Positions 11,018 through 19,144 of a stretch of 64,000 nt of DNA are shown here, piece by piece (within the stretch, counting starts at the first letter, position 1; each line of letters starts with the position of its first letter). Location of the stretch: contig NZ_CP030040.1 of the NCBI RefSeq assembly GCF_003260995.1, positions 352,978 to 416,977 of the forward strand, given 5' to 3'. The notes beneath the pieces were generated by a model, which was given only the letters and a program-made list of their open reading frames with translations, was not told the DNA's origin and searched no databases. Source of the DNA: Acetobacterium sp. KB-1. Lineage in GTDB: Bacteria; Bacillota; Clostridia; Eubacteriales; Eubacteriaceae. The translations under genes were made by a program, and so were the position numbers.

Positions 11018-11764
11018 GTGAAAAGTTTTATTTTTGCCTTTAAACAGGTGTTACCGGTTTTTTTTCCTTATCTGTTTATTGGCATTGCTTTTGGAGTTTT
11101 AATGGATGAGGCTGGCTACAGCGCCGGTTGGTCATTTCTGTCCGGTGTTTTTATTTATGCCGGATCGATGCAAATTGTTTTGGTTTCGCTGCTTACCGCG
11201 GGAGCCTCATTAGGAACCATTGCACTGATGACCTTTTTTGTTAATGCCCGACATATTTTTTACGGTATTGCCTTCATTGATCAGTTCCGCAAGATGGGTC
11301 GGCGATACCCCTATATGGTTTTAACGCTTACGGATGAGGTTTATTCCATTCTTTGCAGTATTACCTATCCGGATGAAGTGGATATCAGGAAGACCGATTT
11401 TTACATTACTCTGATTCTTCATCTGGTTTGGATTCTCAGCTGTGTGGCTGGAGCCCTGTTTGGTCAGCTATTACCCTATGATCTGGCTGGTATCGAATTT
11501 TCAGCGACAGCTTTTTTTATTACGGTTTGTATGAATCAATGGGAGGTGATGGATTCTCATTTACCGGCTATCACTGGATTAACCAGTGCATTGGTCTTTT
11601 ACTTTATCCTGGGACCCAGTCAGTTTATTTTACCAGCGTTGACAGTCAGTGTCCTGGTGTTGATGATGATGAAAGCCAAATCAAATAATCAAAAAAAGAG
11701 TGGTGTTCCAGAATTGGAAGCTGGCTTAGCTGGACAAACGGAGGAAATCAGCCATGAGTATTAA
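11018..11764 (+). CDS. azlC: AzlC family branched-chain amino acid exporter, large subunit
   Basis: Integral membrane protein of 248 residues with repeated hydrophobic segments. The N-terminal pattern (FPYLFIGIAFGVLM, then GASMQ-like GSMQIVL and NARHIFYG) is typical of AzlC. With AzlD it forms an inner-membrane exporter for branched-chain amino acids and analogues. GTG start at 11018 with GAAGGGAG upstream. The gene overlaps azlD by 11 bp, so the two are translationally coupled. The MocR gene upstream is the likely regulator. Confidence 0.9.
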   Translation: MKSFIFAFKQVLPVFFPYLFIGIAFGVLMDEAGYSAGWSFLSGVFIYAGSMQIVLVSLLTAGASLGTIALMTFFVNARHIFYGIAFIDQFRKMGRRYPYMVLTLTDEVYSILCSITYPDEVDIRKTDFYITLILHLVWILSCVAGALFGQLLPYDLAGIEFSATAFFITVCMNQWEVMDSHLPAITGLTSALVFYFILGPSQFILPALTVSVLVLMMMKAKSNNQKKSGVPELEAGLAGQTEEISHEY

Positions 11765-12098
11765 TTGGGTTGACACCGTGGAAGCTCTGGCGGTTGTGGC
11801 GCTGGTTACTATTTTTACCCGAGCTCTGCCATTCTTGTTTTTTGGTGGTAAGAAAGAGCTACCCGATATAGTCCGCTATCTGGGAACTGTTTTGCCGGCC
11901 GCGATTATGATTATTCTTGTTGTCTTTTGTCTGCGAAACATCAGCCTGATCGCCTACCCCTTCGGTTTGCCGGAGCTGTTAAGTGTCGCGATGGTGATCC
12001 TTGTTCATCGCATCAAAAAAAATATTTTTCTTAGCATCATCGCTGGAACCGGGCTTTATATGGTGCTAACGCGAACCTTGTTTATAATTGGAAGCTGA
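11754..12098 (+). CDS. azlD: AzlD family exporter, small subunit
   Basis: Membrane protein of 114 residues with about four hydrophobic segments and the RALPFLFFG motif seen near the N-terminus of AzlD proteins. It is the partner of AzlC in the branched-chain amino acid exporter. It starts inside the end of azlC (11-bp overlap). No clear hairpin follows its stop. Confidence 0.9.
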   Translation: MSINWVDTVEALAVVALVTIFTRALPFLFFGGKKELPDIVRYLGTVLPAAIMIILVVFCLRNISLIAYPFGLPELLSVAMVILVHRIKKNIFLSIIAGTGLYMVLTRTLFIIGS

Positions 12099-12258
12099 AG
12101 AAAGCTTGCCTCGGCACCAGTTTCGGAATTATTCTAAAAAAATGTTGATCTTTACTGTTTTAATATTTATTATGTCAGACTTATGCGGTATAATAAAATC
12201 ACAATTCTTTATAAGCTGAGGCATATGAAAAGGATGCAAAATTATACAGGGGGATCGG

Positions 12259-12681
12259 ATGAACAAAAGGATGAGATCAAAATTATTTGCCATATTAACA
12301 GTGATAAGTCTGTTATTATTGGTTACCAGCGGCTGTATCCGTACGCATACCTATGGCGGTGGGGTGTATACAGGAGAATGGAAAAATGGCGTGCCCAATG
12401 GTTACGGCAAGTTTGTTTACTCAGAGGATGTAATCTACGAGGGCCAATGGAAAGACGGCAAGCTTCATGGCCAGGGGACTGCTATCGGATATGAGGGAAC
12501 AAGATTTGAAGGCGAATGGAAATATGGCAAGCTCGATGGTTATGGGACCAAGACAGATAATGGTAATACCTATGTGGGCGAATTTAAAAAAGGCTTAATG
12601 GATGGCAAAGGAACCTTGACCATGGCGGATGGGACCACCTATGTGGGAACCTTCGCCAATGATTTATATGTTGGTCCATAA
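12259..12681 (+). CDS. MORN-repeat lipoprotein
   Basis: Protein of 140 residues. A basic N-terminus and hydrophobic stretch end in the lipobox VTSGC (Cys26), so it should be lipid-anchored at the outer face of the membrane. The rest is four to five MORN repeats of about 23 residues (YxGEWKNGxxxGYG and variants) up to the C-terminus. MORN repeats form an elongated beta-sheet that binds lipids or proteins; the ligand here is unknown. Ribosome binding site GGGGGAT before the ATG. The frame starting at 12183 overlaps it in another frame and is a shadow. Confidence 0.85.
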   Translation: MNKRMRSKLFAILTVISLLLLVTSGCIRTHTYGGGVYTGEWKNGVPNGYGKFVYSEDVIYEGQWKDGKLHGQGTAIGYEGTRFEGEWKYGKLDGYGTKTDNGNTYVGEFKKGLMDGKGTLTMADGTTYVGTFANDLYVGP

Positions 12682-12693
12682 ATAATAATAGTT

Positions 12694-12730
12694 AAAAAAA
12701 CAGCATCCAATTTCGATGCTGTTTTTTTAT
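12694..12730 (+). terminator. Rho-independent terminator
   Basis: AAAAACAGCATC pairs with GATGCTGTTTTT, followed by more T. It lies 12 nt after the MORN lipoprotein. Confidence 0.88.
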
Positions 12731-12738
12731 AATCATTC

Positions 12739-12789
12739 TTGACAAAATTGCTAAACTAGTGTAGACTTACTAAGTAGGAACACTAAGTA
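12739..12789 (+). promoter_or_regulatory. SigA promoter and candidate operator for trmB-lysA-dapL
   Basis: TTGACA at 12739-12744 and TAGACT at 12762-12767 are 17 bp apart. Just downstream the octamer ACTAAGTA occurs twice (12769-12776 and 12782-12789) with a 13-bp period. Such a pair at the transcription start could be an operator, perhaps for the TrmB-type regulator encoded by the next gene (inference). Confidence 0.55.
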
Positions 12790-12885
12790 AAACAGTAGTA
12801 GATCTGAAGCGTAGCAGTTTTAAATCGGCTCCGATCGGCAGATTATGGCAACAATTTATGGTTTATTAAAATAAGGACTGATGGA

Positions 12886-13584
12886 GTGATGGATATTGTT
12901 GAACGACTGACACAATTTGGACTGACAAGGCATGAGGCTTCGATTTATTTAACCCTGCTTGCTGAAGGTGACTTAAATGGCTATGAGGTGGCAAAGATAA
13001 CGGGTATTTCACGATCTAACGCCTATACATCGCTGGCGTCGCTGGTGGAAAAGGGCGGGGCTTATGTCATCGAGGAAGCAACCATCCGCTATACCCCGGT
13101 CGCTATTTCCGAATTCTGCGAAAATAAGATCAGAAAACTACAGCAAGCCAAGCAGGATCTGATTGTTACCATTCCCACAAAACGGGATGCGGTGGAAGGC
13201 TATATTACCATTAAAGGGGAAAGCAACATCCTCAATAAATTGCGCAATATGATTCTGGAAGCCCAGGAGCGGATCTACATCTCAGTACCCGGTCAGGTTT
13301 TAAAAACCGTACTGCCAGATATAAAAGAAGCGATTAATCGCGACATCAAGATGGTGATCATCACCGATGGGTCCTTGTCGCTGGCAGGAGCCACTGTCTA
13401 TATTGCTGATCAACCGCTCCAGCAGATTCGACTGATTGTTGATTCAACCAATGTCCTCACCGGCGATATGAATAACGGTGAACATTCCACCTGTCTTTAT
13501 TCCCGCAAGCGGAATCTGGTTGATTTATTTAAAGACTCGATGAAAAATGAAATAAAACTGATTGAAATGACGAAAGGAAATTAA
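12886..13584 (+). CDS. TrmB family transcriptional regulator
   Basis: Protein of 232 residues. The N-terminal winged helix (about 1-75) has the TrmB pattern GLTRHEASIYLTLL and YEVAKITGISRSNAYTSL. The C-terminal part is a ligand-sensing domain (YITIKGESNILNKLRNMI). The family senses sugars or other small molecules. Its stop is 2 bp before the lysA-like gene, so it is the first gene of a diaminopimelate/lysine operon and may control it. Start is GTG 12886 (AAGGA 8 nt upstream) or ATG 12889. Confidence 0.85.
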   Translation: MMDIVERLTQFGLTRHEASIYLTLLAEGDLNGYEVAKITGISRSNAYTSLASLVEKGGAYVIEEATIRYTPVAISEFCENKIRKLQQAKQDLIVTIPTKRDAVEGYITIKGESNILNKLRNMILEAQERIYISVPGQVLKTVLPDIKEAINRDIKMVIITDGSLSLAGATVYIADQPLQQIRLIVDSTNVLTGDMNNGEHSTCLYSRKRNLVDLFKDSMKNEIKLIEMTKGN

Positions 13585-13586
13585 AG

Positions 13587-14840
13587 ATGAAAAAGACCTT
13601 TGTAAACAAAGAAAAATTAGAAGAAATCGTAAGAGAATTCCCCACCCCCTTCCATCTCTATGATGAAAAGGGGATTCGCGAAAATGTGCGAAACTTGCAG
13701 GAAGCCTTTTCCTGGAATAAGGGCTACAAAGAATATTTTGCCGTCAAGGCGACCCCCAACCCAACTATTTTACAAATTCTAAAAGAAGAAGGCTGTGGGG
13801 TAGATTGCTCATCTTATACCGAACTGATGATGTCCGATACGGTTGGTTTTTCCGGAGCGGATATTATGTTTACCTCCAATGTAACGCCGAAAGAAGACTT
13901 TGTTTTGGCCAGCAAACTGGGCGCTTTGATTACTCTGGACGATATCACCCACATTGACTTTTTGGAAGAGGTAGCAGGATTGCCGGAAACCATCAGTTGC
14001 CGATTTAATCCCGGCGGTGACTTTGTTATTGATAACGCTATTATGGATACCCCTCAGGTCGCTAAATACGGGTTTACCCGGGAACAAATGACCGAAGGAT
14101 TTGCAACTCTAAAAAGTAAAGGGGTTAAACATTTCGGGATCCATGCCTTTTTAGCCAGCAATACCATCGCCAATGAATATTACCCGGCCCTGGCACGAAT
14201 TCTTTTCCAGACCGCCGTGGAATTGAATCAGGAAACCGGCGCTCATATTGCCTTTATAAATCTCTCGGGAGGCGTGGGGATTCCTTACCTGCCCGATCAG
14301 CAACCTACCGATATTTATGAAGTCGGCCGAGGTGTGAAAAAAGCCTTTGAAGAAATTCTGGTGCCGGCCGGAATGGGTGATATTGATATTTACACCGAAC
14401 TGGGTCGCTTTGTCCTGGGACCATTTGGACATCTGGTCACCACCGCCCTGCATGAGAAACATACTCACAAAGAATACATTGGTCTTGACGCCTGCGCCGC
14501 CAACCTGATGCGTCCGGCCATGTATGGTGCCTATCATCATATCACGGTGATGGGTAAGGAAGATGCCCCCCTTAATCATATCTACGACGTCACCGGGGGC
14601 TTATGCGAAAACAATGACAAGTTTGCCATTGACAGAGAACTTCCCAAAATTGATATCGGTGACCTGGTTGTGCTTCACGACACCGGTGCCCACGGTTTTG
14701 CGATGGGCTATAACTACAATGGCAAGCTACGATCTGCTGAAGTGCTGCTTAAAGAAGACGGTAGTACCGAACTGATCCGTCGGGCCGAAACCCCGGACGA
14801 TTACTTCGCCACCCTGGATTTTTCCAAGTGGAAAAAGTAG
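13587..14840 (+). CDS. lysA: Diaminopimelate decarboxylase-like PLP enzyme
   Basis: Fold-type III PLP decarboxylase of 417 residues. The PLP-lysine lies in FAVKATPNP (about 52-60), a glycine-rich phosphate motif in LSGGVGIPY, and the C-terminal catalytic Cys-x3-Asp in GGLCENNDKF. This matches meso-diaminopimelate decarboxylase, the last step of lysine synthesis. It belongs to a divergent clade: the usual HIGSQ stretch reads HAFLASN. Carboxynorspermidine decarboxylase is the main alternative, but the neighbouring dapL favours lysine. Ribosome binding site AAAGGA; co-transcribed with the TrmB gene. Confidence 0.82.
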   Translation: MKKTFVNKEKLEEIVREFPTPFHLYDEKGIRENVRNLQEAFSWNKGYKEYFAVKATPNPTILQILKEEGCGVDCSSYTELMMSDTVGFSGADIMFTSNVTPKEDFVLASKLGALITLDDITHIDFLEEVAGLPETISCRFNPGGDFVIDNAIMDTPQVAKYGFTREQMTEGFATLKSKGVKHFGIHAFLASNTIANEYYPALARILFQTAVELNQETGAHIAFINLSGGVGIPYLPDQQPTDIYEVGRGVKKAFEEILVPAGMGDIDIYTELGRFVLGPFGHLVTTALHEKHTHKEYIGLDACAANLMRPAMYGAYHHITVMGKEDAPLNHIYDVTGGLCENNDKFAIDRELPKIDIGDLVVLHDTGAHGFAMGYNYNGKLRSAEVLLKEDGSTELIRRAETPDDYFATLDFSKWKK

Positions 14841-14876
14841 TTTTAAATAGTGACGCTAATATTAAAAAAAATCGGA

Positions 14877-14974
14877 GTACCGAAAAATGTTACATCATGT
14901 TGTCTGCATCAGGGCGAACAGGTCATAGACCTGTCCGATCCTGCAGCATACAACAGATTAACATTTGTCGGTAC
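14877..14974. repeat. Short inverted-repeat element, copy A
   Basis: A 98-bp element bounded by GTACCGA and CGGTAC with adjoining TTGTT/AACA-type ends. It lies between lysA and dapL. It carries an internal 11-bp hairpin (ACAGGTC/GACCTGT). It shares its ends and the AACAGATTAACA inner segment with copies at 18397, 18866 and 24718. It would be transcribed as a structured spacer in the lysA-dapL message. Confidence 0.7.
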
Positions 14975-15035
14975 GGTTCTTGCAAAAGACCTTTATTAAA
15001 TAGTCAAGAGACGATAACGAAAGGAAAAAAATAAC

Positions 15036-16271
15036 ATGGCATTAATTAATGAAAATTATCTTAAATTACCAGGCTCCTACCTTTTTTCAGAAATAGCGAG
15101 ACGGGTGGAAGCCTATAAAACCGCTAATCCGGAGGCCAACATCATTCGACTGGGAATTGGTGATGTGACCAAACCGCTGCCTGAAGCAGTCATCACCGGT
15201 CTACACGCCGCTGTTGATGAAATGGCCGATGAAAAAACCTTTAAGGGCTACGGTCCGGAACAAGGCTATGATTTTCTACTGGAAAAAATTGTCGAGTTTG
15301 ATTTTAAAACCCGGGGTGTCGATCTAGCGATTGATGAAATATTTGTCAGTGACGGCTCCAAAAGTGATACTGCCAATATTCAGGAACTATTTAGTCAAGA
15401 TACTAAAATCGCGATCACTGATCCCGTTTATCCGGTTTATGTCGACAGTAACGTCATGGCTGGCCGCAGTGGAACGTTAGGTGCTGACGGTAAGTGGAGC
15501 GAGATGGTCTATATTCCCTGCACCGCCGAAAATGGCTTTGTGCCGCAATTGCCAACCGAAAAGGTGGATCTGATTTATCTGTGTTTCCCCAATAACCCGA
15601 CCGGAACCACGATTAATAAAACTGAGCTGAAAAAATGGGTGGATTATGCCAAAGCCAACCAGGCTATTATTTTATACGATGCTGCTTACGAAGCCTATAT
15701 TCAGGAAGACGATGTGGCACACAGCATTTACGAAATTGATGGTGCCAAGGAGGTAGCCATCGAATTCCGAAGCTTTTCCAAAAATGCTGGCTTCACCGGA
15801 ACCCGTTGCTCCTATGTAGTAGTTCCCAAAGAAGTGATGGGCTATACCAAAGCGGGCGAACCGGTTGAAATTAATAAACTGTGGAATCGCCGACACTGTA
15901 CCAAATTTAATGGCGTTCCTTATATTATCCAAAAAGGCGCGGAAGCTGTTTATAGCGAAGCTGGTCAACAGCAGATCAAAGCGCTAGTAGCATATTATAT
16001 GAATAACGCCAAAATGATTCGTGAAGGCGTTGCCAGTACTGGAATTGAAGTTTTTGGCGGGATTAATGCCCCTTATATCTGGCTAAAAACGCCGGAAGGC
16101 ATGGACTCATGGGCCTTTTTTGACAAACTTCTCAGTGAGGTCAACATTGTTGGAACACCGGGTGTGGGTTTTGGTCCCAGCGGTGAAGGGTATTTCAGAC
16201 TGACTGCCTTTGGCAGCAAGGAAAACACACAAGAAGCGATCAGACGTTTTACCACCGAATTTAAGTTGTAA
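15036..16271 (+). CDS. dapL: LL-diaminopimelate aminotransferase
   Basis: Fold-type I PLP aminotransferase of 411 residues, the usual DapL length. Converts tetrahydrodipicolinate directly to LL-diaminopimelate with glutamate as donor, for lysine and cell wall. Signature parts are [14 protein letters not shown] at the N-terminus, FPNNPTGTT, and the PLP-lysine in [12 protein letters not shown]. It follows the lysA-like gene after a 195-bp spacer holding a repeat element. Start ATG 15036 with AAAGGAAA upstream. Confidence 0.95.
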   Translation: MALINENYLKLPGSYLFSEIARRVEAYKTANPEANIIRLGIGDVTKPLPEAVITGLHAAVDEMADEKTFKGYGPEQGYDFLLEKIVEFDFKTRGVDLAIDEIFVSDGSKSDTANIQELFSQDTKIAITDPVYPVYVDSNVMAGRSGTLGADGKWSEMVYIPCTAENGFVPQLPTEKVDLIYLCFPNNPTGTTINKTELKKWVDYAKANQAIILYDAAYEAYIQEDDVAHSIYEIDGAKEVAIEFRSFSKNAGFTGTRCSYVVVPKEVMGYTKAGEPVEINKLWNRRHCTKFNGVPYIIQKGAEAVYSEAGQQQIKALVAYYMNNAKMIREGVASTGIEVFGGINAPYIWLKTPEGMDSWAFFDKLLSEVNIVGTPGVGFGPSGEGYFRLTAFGSKENTQEAIRRFTTEFKL

Positions 16272-16283
16272 AAACAAAATAAC

Positions 16284-16320
16284 AAATGTCCGGCTGCGAG
16301 AATTAGCCGGGCATTTTTTT
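16284..16320 (+). terminator. Rho-independent terminator
   Basis: AAATGTCCGGCT pairs with AGCCGGGCATTT (one G-U) around a 9-nt loop, followed by T. It ends the dapL transcript. Confidence 0.85.
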
Positions 16321-16388
16321 GATTTTTTATCGTTTTAAAGGATTAATTAATTTGATGACCATTTAGTCTTAAAAAATCATTAAAAGTG

Positions 16389-16448
16389 TTGACACTTTTC
16401 ATAAAGTTACTTACAATATTGTTAGCACTCACAAAGAAAGAGTGCTAA
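16389..16448 (+). promoter_or_regulatory. htpG promoter with CIRCE operator
   Basis: TTGACA (16389-16394) and TACAAT (16412-16417) are 17 bp apart. Immediately downstream lies a perfect CIRCE: TTAGCACTC (16422-16430), 9-bp spacer, GAGTGCTAA (16440-16448). CIRCE is the binding site of the heat-shock repressor HrcA, so this gene should be derepressed on heat shock. Confidence 0.95.
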
Positions 16449-16478
16449 TACGATTACGACATGAAGAAGAGGTATGTT

Positions 16479-18374
16479 ATGGAAAAAAAGCAGTTTAAAT
16501 CAGAATCCAAGCGTCTGATGGATTTAATGATCCATTCAATTTACACCAACAAAGAAATATTTTTAAGAGAATTGATTTCAAATGCGTCCGACGCCATCGA
16601 CAAGGTTTACTACAAAACATTAACAGACAAAGATAAAACCTTTAATAAGGACGACTACTACATCCGTATTCATCCCAACAAAGATAACCGGACCCTGACC
16701 ATTGAAGATACCGGAATCGGGATGACCGCAGCGGAACTGGAAGACAACTTGGGTACCATTGCCAAAAGTGGTTCCAGCGACTTTAAGGACGATCAGGAAA
16801 TGGAAGAAGATTTTGATCTTATCGGCCAGTTTGGGGTCGGTTTCTATTCAGCCTTTATGGTATCTGACAAGGTTGAGGTGGAAACCAAATCCTTTGACGA
16901 GGAAACGTCATCTGTATGGGTTTCTGAAGGAGCTGATGGCTATACCATTGAACCCGGAACCCGCACCACCCATGGTTCAAAAATTACCCTGTATCTCAAA
17001 GAGAATTCGGAAGATAATAACTACGATGACTATCTGGAACCCTATCGCATTCGCCAGCTGGTTGAGCATTACTCCAACTTCATCCGTTACCCGATTAAGA
17101 TGGTGGAGGAAAAGAGCCGAGTCAAAGAAGACACCAAGGACAGTGAAAATCCGGAATACGAAACCTATCTGGCAGATGATGTTCTGAATTCGATGATCCC
17201 GATCTGGCGAAAAAATAAAAATGAGCTGACCGATGAGGATTACAACAATTTCTACCACGACAAGCGACTAGGCTTTGATGCCCCCTTGGCTCATGTTCAC
17301 CTGAGTATTGAAGGGGCGATGAGCTATAAAGCGATCCTTTATATCCCCGGTCAGGCCCCCTTTGATTACTACACCAGAGACTATGAAAAGGGGCTCGAGC
17401 TCTATTCCAACGGCGTCCTGATTATGGAAAAATGCAGTGAGCTGTTGCCGGATTACTTCAGTTTTGTTAAAGGGGTGGTGGACTCCGAGGATATCTCATT
17501 AAATATTTCCCGGGAAATGCTTCAGCAGGATCGTCAGCTACGCTTAATCAGCCGTAAAATCGATACCCGAATTTCCGAAGAACTCAAAAAAATGCTGGCC
17601 AACGAACGCGAAACCTATGAAAAATTCTTTACCGCTTTCGGTAATCAGATCAAAGTCGGAACCTATGACAAATGGGGACAGGATAAGGAAAAACTTCAGG
17701 ACTTCCTGCTCTTTTATTCATCCAAAGAAGGCAAGATGGTTACTCTTAAAGAATACGTAGAACGGATGCCGGAAGATCAGAAATACATTTATTATGCCAC
17801 TGGTTCATCGGTTAGTCAGCTTGAAAAGCTGCCCCAGGTTTCCATTATTAAAAACAAAAATTATGAGATTCTCTATTTAACCGAGACCATTGATGAATTT
17901 GTCACCCAGACCTTAAAACAGTATCAGGACAAGGAATTCCGTTCAGTTTCCAGCCAGAATCTGGGACTGGAAGCGCCGGAAGAAAATCAAGTCGATGATG
18001 ATACAAAAACATCTGAAGTGGATGAAAAACTTCTGGCAAAAATGAAAGACCTGATTGGAGATGAAGTCGTGAAGGTAAAAACCACGGCCCACTTAAAAGA
18101 TGACGTGGCTTATCTTTCCACTGAAGGAGATCTTTCCATCGAAATGGAAATGACCTTAAACACCATGCCTCAGGGCGGTGATGTGAAGGCGAAGAAAGTG
18201 CTGGAAATCAACAAAAACCATCCGGTTTATGAAAAACTGAAAAGCTATTATGAAGTAGATGATGACCAGTTTGCGCTCTACACCGAGTTGCTTTACAATC
18301 AGGCCCGACTAATTGCCGGCCTGCCGCTTGACGACGTGGTAGCCTTTACCAAAAACATCAGCAAACTGATGTAA
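16479..18374 (+). CDS. htpG: Molecular chaperone HtpG (Hsp90)
   Basis: Cytosolic Hsp90 chaperone, 631 residues from the ATG at 16479. GHKL ATPase motifs are clear at the N-terminus: ELISNASDA, IEDTGIGM, GQFGVGFYSAFMV. The middle domain (SREMLQQDRQL) and the dimerisation domain follow at normal length. A longer frame from 16461 lacks a ribosome binding site, while GAAGAAGAGG lies directly before 16479. HtpG is more often controlled by HSP90-specific regulators in Bacillus; here it is preceded by a perfect CIRCE. Confidence 0.96.
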   Translation: MEKKQFKSESKRLMDLMIHSIYTNKEIFLRELISNASDAIDKVYYKTLTDKDKTFNKDDYYIRIHPNKDNRTLTIEDTGIGMTAAELEDNLGTIAKSGSSDFKDDQEMEEDFDLIGQFGVGFYSAFMVSDKVEVETKSFDEETSSVWVSEGADGYTIEPGTRTTHGSKITLYLKENSEDNNYDDYLEPYRIRQLVEHYSNFIRYPIKMVEEKSRVKEDTKDSENPEYETYLADDVLNSMIPIWRKNKNELTDEDYNNFYHDKRLGFDAPLAHVHLSIEGAMSYKAILYIPGQAPFDYYTRDYEKGLELYSNGVLIMEKCSELLPDYFSFVKGVVDSEDISLNISREMLQQDRQLRLISRKIDTRISEELKKMLANERETYEKFFTAFGNQIKVGTYDKWGQDKEKLQDFLLFYSSKEGKMVTLKEYVERMPEDQKYIYYATGSSVSQLEKLPQVSIIKNKNYEILYLTETIDEFVTQTLKQYQDKEFRSVSSQNLGLEAPEENQVDDDTKTSEVDEKLLAKMKDLIGDEVVKVKTTAHLKDDVAYLSTEGDLSIEMEMTLNTMPQGGDVKAKKVLEINKNHPVYEKLKSYYEVDDDQFALYTELLYNQARLIAGLPLDDVVAFTKNISKLM

Positions 18375-18396
18375 TCAGGCGTTCGATTGAGATACC

Positions 18397-18580
18397 GTAC
18401 CGATCAATTGTTAATCAGTTGTTTGCTGCAGAATCGGACACTAATAAAAAATTAGAAATTTCTTATTAGTCGCGGGCAGTCGCCAACTACAAGCAAGCTT
18501 GTGATTGGCTCGTTGCCTTCACTCAGGCTATCGCCGTGTCCGCTCTGATGCAAACAACACGATGCAACAATTGTCGGTAC
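18397..18580. repeat. Inverted-repeat element, long copy B
   Basis: A 184-bp element with terminal inverted repeats GTACCGATCAATTGTT and AACAATTGTCGGTAC. Inside are an A/T hairpin (ACTAATAA...TTATTAGT) and a GC-richer hairpin. No coding capacity. It matches copy D (24718-24895) over nearly its full length in inverse orientation and copies A and C at its ends. It looks like a MITE-type element, lying just after htpG. Confidence 0.8.
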
Positions 18581-18628
18581 TAGGGTATTCATTTTTATGG
18601 AAGTTCTTATAGCATTATACTGAGAGAG

Positions 18629-18667
18629 TACCAGCACCATCCTTAAAGGACAGTGCTGGTTTTTTAA
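18629..18667 (+). terminator. Rho-independent terminator
   Basis: ACCAGCAC pairs with GTGCTGGT, with an inner TCCTT/AAGGA pairing, followed by TTTTTT. Probably ends the htpG transcript beyond repeat B. Confidence 0.8.
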
Positions 18668-18674
18668 GTGTCAA

Positions 18675-18832
18675 TTGACAAGTTCAACCGGTTTTGATAA
18701 AATAGGTGCAGAAGGTGTAACAAAATGATTTTAACTATTGAAGTAGCTCTGGCAATGAAAGTTTCGATGAGACATTGTTTAGAGCCTAAACTAAAACTTT
18801 TATTCTCATCGGTCTAAGCGTTTTTATGGGAT
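18675..18832 (+). ncRNA. Candidate small transcript or 31-aa ORF with own promoter
   Basis: A good SigA promoter is visible: TTGACA 18675-18680, 17-bp spacer, TAAAAT 18698-18703. About 20 nt downstream an ATG at 18725 opens a 31-residue frame ending near 18820, with only AAGGTG as ribosome binding site. The same stretch folds into a hairpin (GCTCT-GG-CAATG with CATTG-TTT-AGAGC). I cannot tell whether the product is a small RNA, a micro-protein or neither. Repeat C follows directly. Confidence 0.3.
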
Positions 18833-18865
18833 AGCAACTTATTTTAAGTGTAACGGCAAACTCCC

Positions 18866-18964
18866 GTACCAACTACTTGTTAATCAGTTGTATGCGCGCA
18901 AGTCGTATAGGCTATCGCCGTGTTCGCCTTGAGGCACACAACACGATATAACAATTGTCGGTAC
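18866..18964. repeat. Short inverted-repeat element, copy C
   Basis: A 99-bp member of the same family, with GTACC...TTGTTAATCAGTTGT at one end and ACAATTGTCGGTAC at the other. It retains the GGCTATCGCCGTGT segment of the long copies but lacks their A/T hairpin. Located 286 bp after copy B in the same orientation. Confidence 0.75.
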
Positions 18965-19037
18965 TACGATATTTGTTTATTACATTGCTATGCTTTATTT
19001 TGATGTGCTTAAACCGATAATCAACAGGAAAGTTTTC

Positions 19038-19114
19038 AGGCCATAACGCAATGTTCGTTATGGCCTTTTATAATGACAGGGAGTCAGTATAAAATGGCTC
19101 TCTGTTTTATTTTT
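19038..19114 (+). promoter_or_regulatory. Tandem terminator-like hairpins before the ABC-F gene
   Basis: Hairpin 1: AGGCCATAACG (19038-19048) with CGTTATGGCCT (19056-19066), perfect, followed by TTTATA. Hairpin 2: ACAGGGAGTC (19076-19085) with GGCTCTCTGT (19096-19105, two G-U pairs), followed by TTTTATTTTT. The second ends 30 nt before the ABC-F start codon. The layout fits a leader attenuator. Hairpin 1 could instead simply end an upstream transcript. Confidence 0.5.
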
Positions 19115-19144
19115 GCTAAAAATTCGCAACGAGGAGAAATACGA

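Noticed and set aside
12183..12494. 103-aa frame overlapping the MORN gene
   Set aside because: It is out of frame with the lipobox and MORN repeats and shows none of their features.
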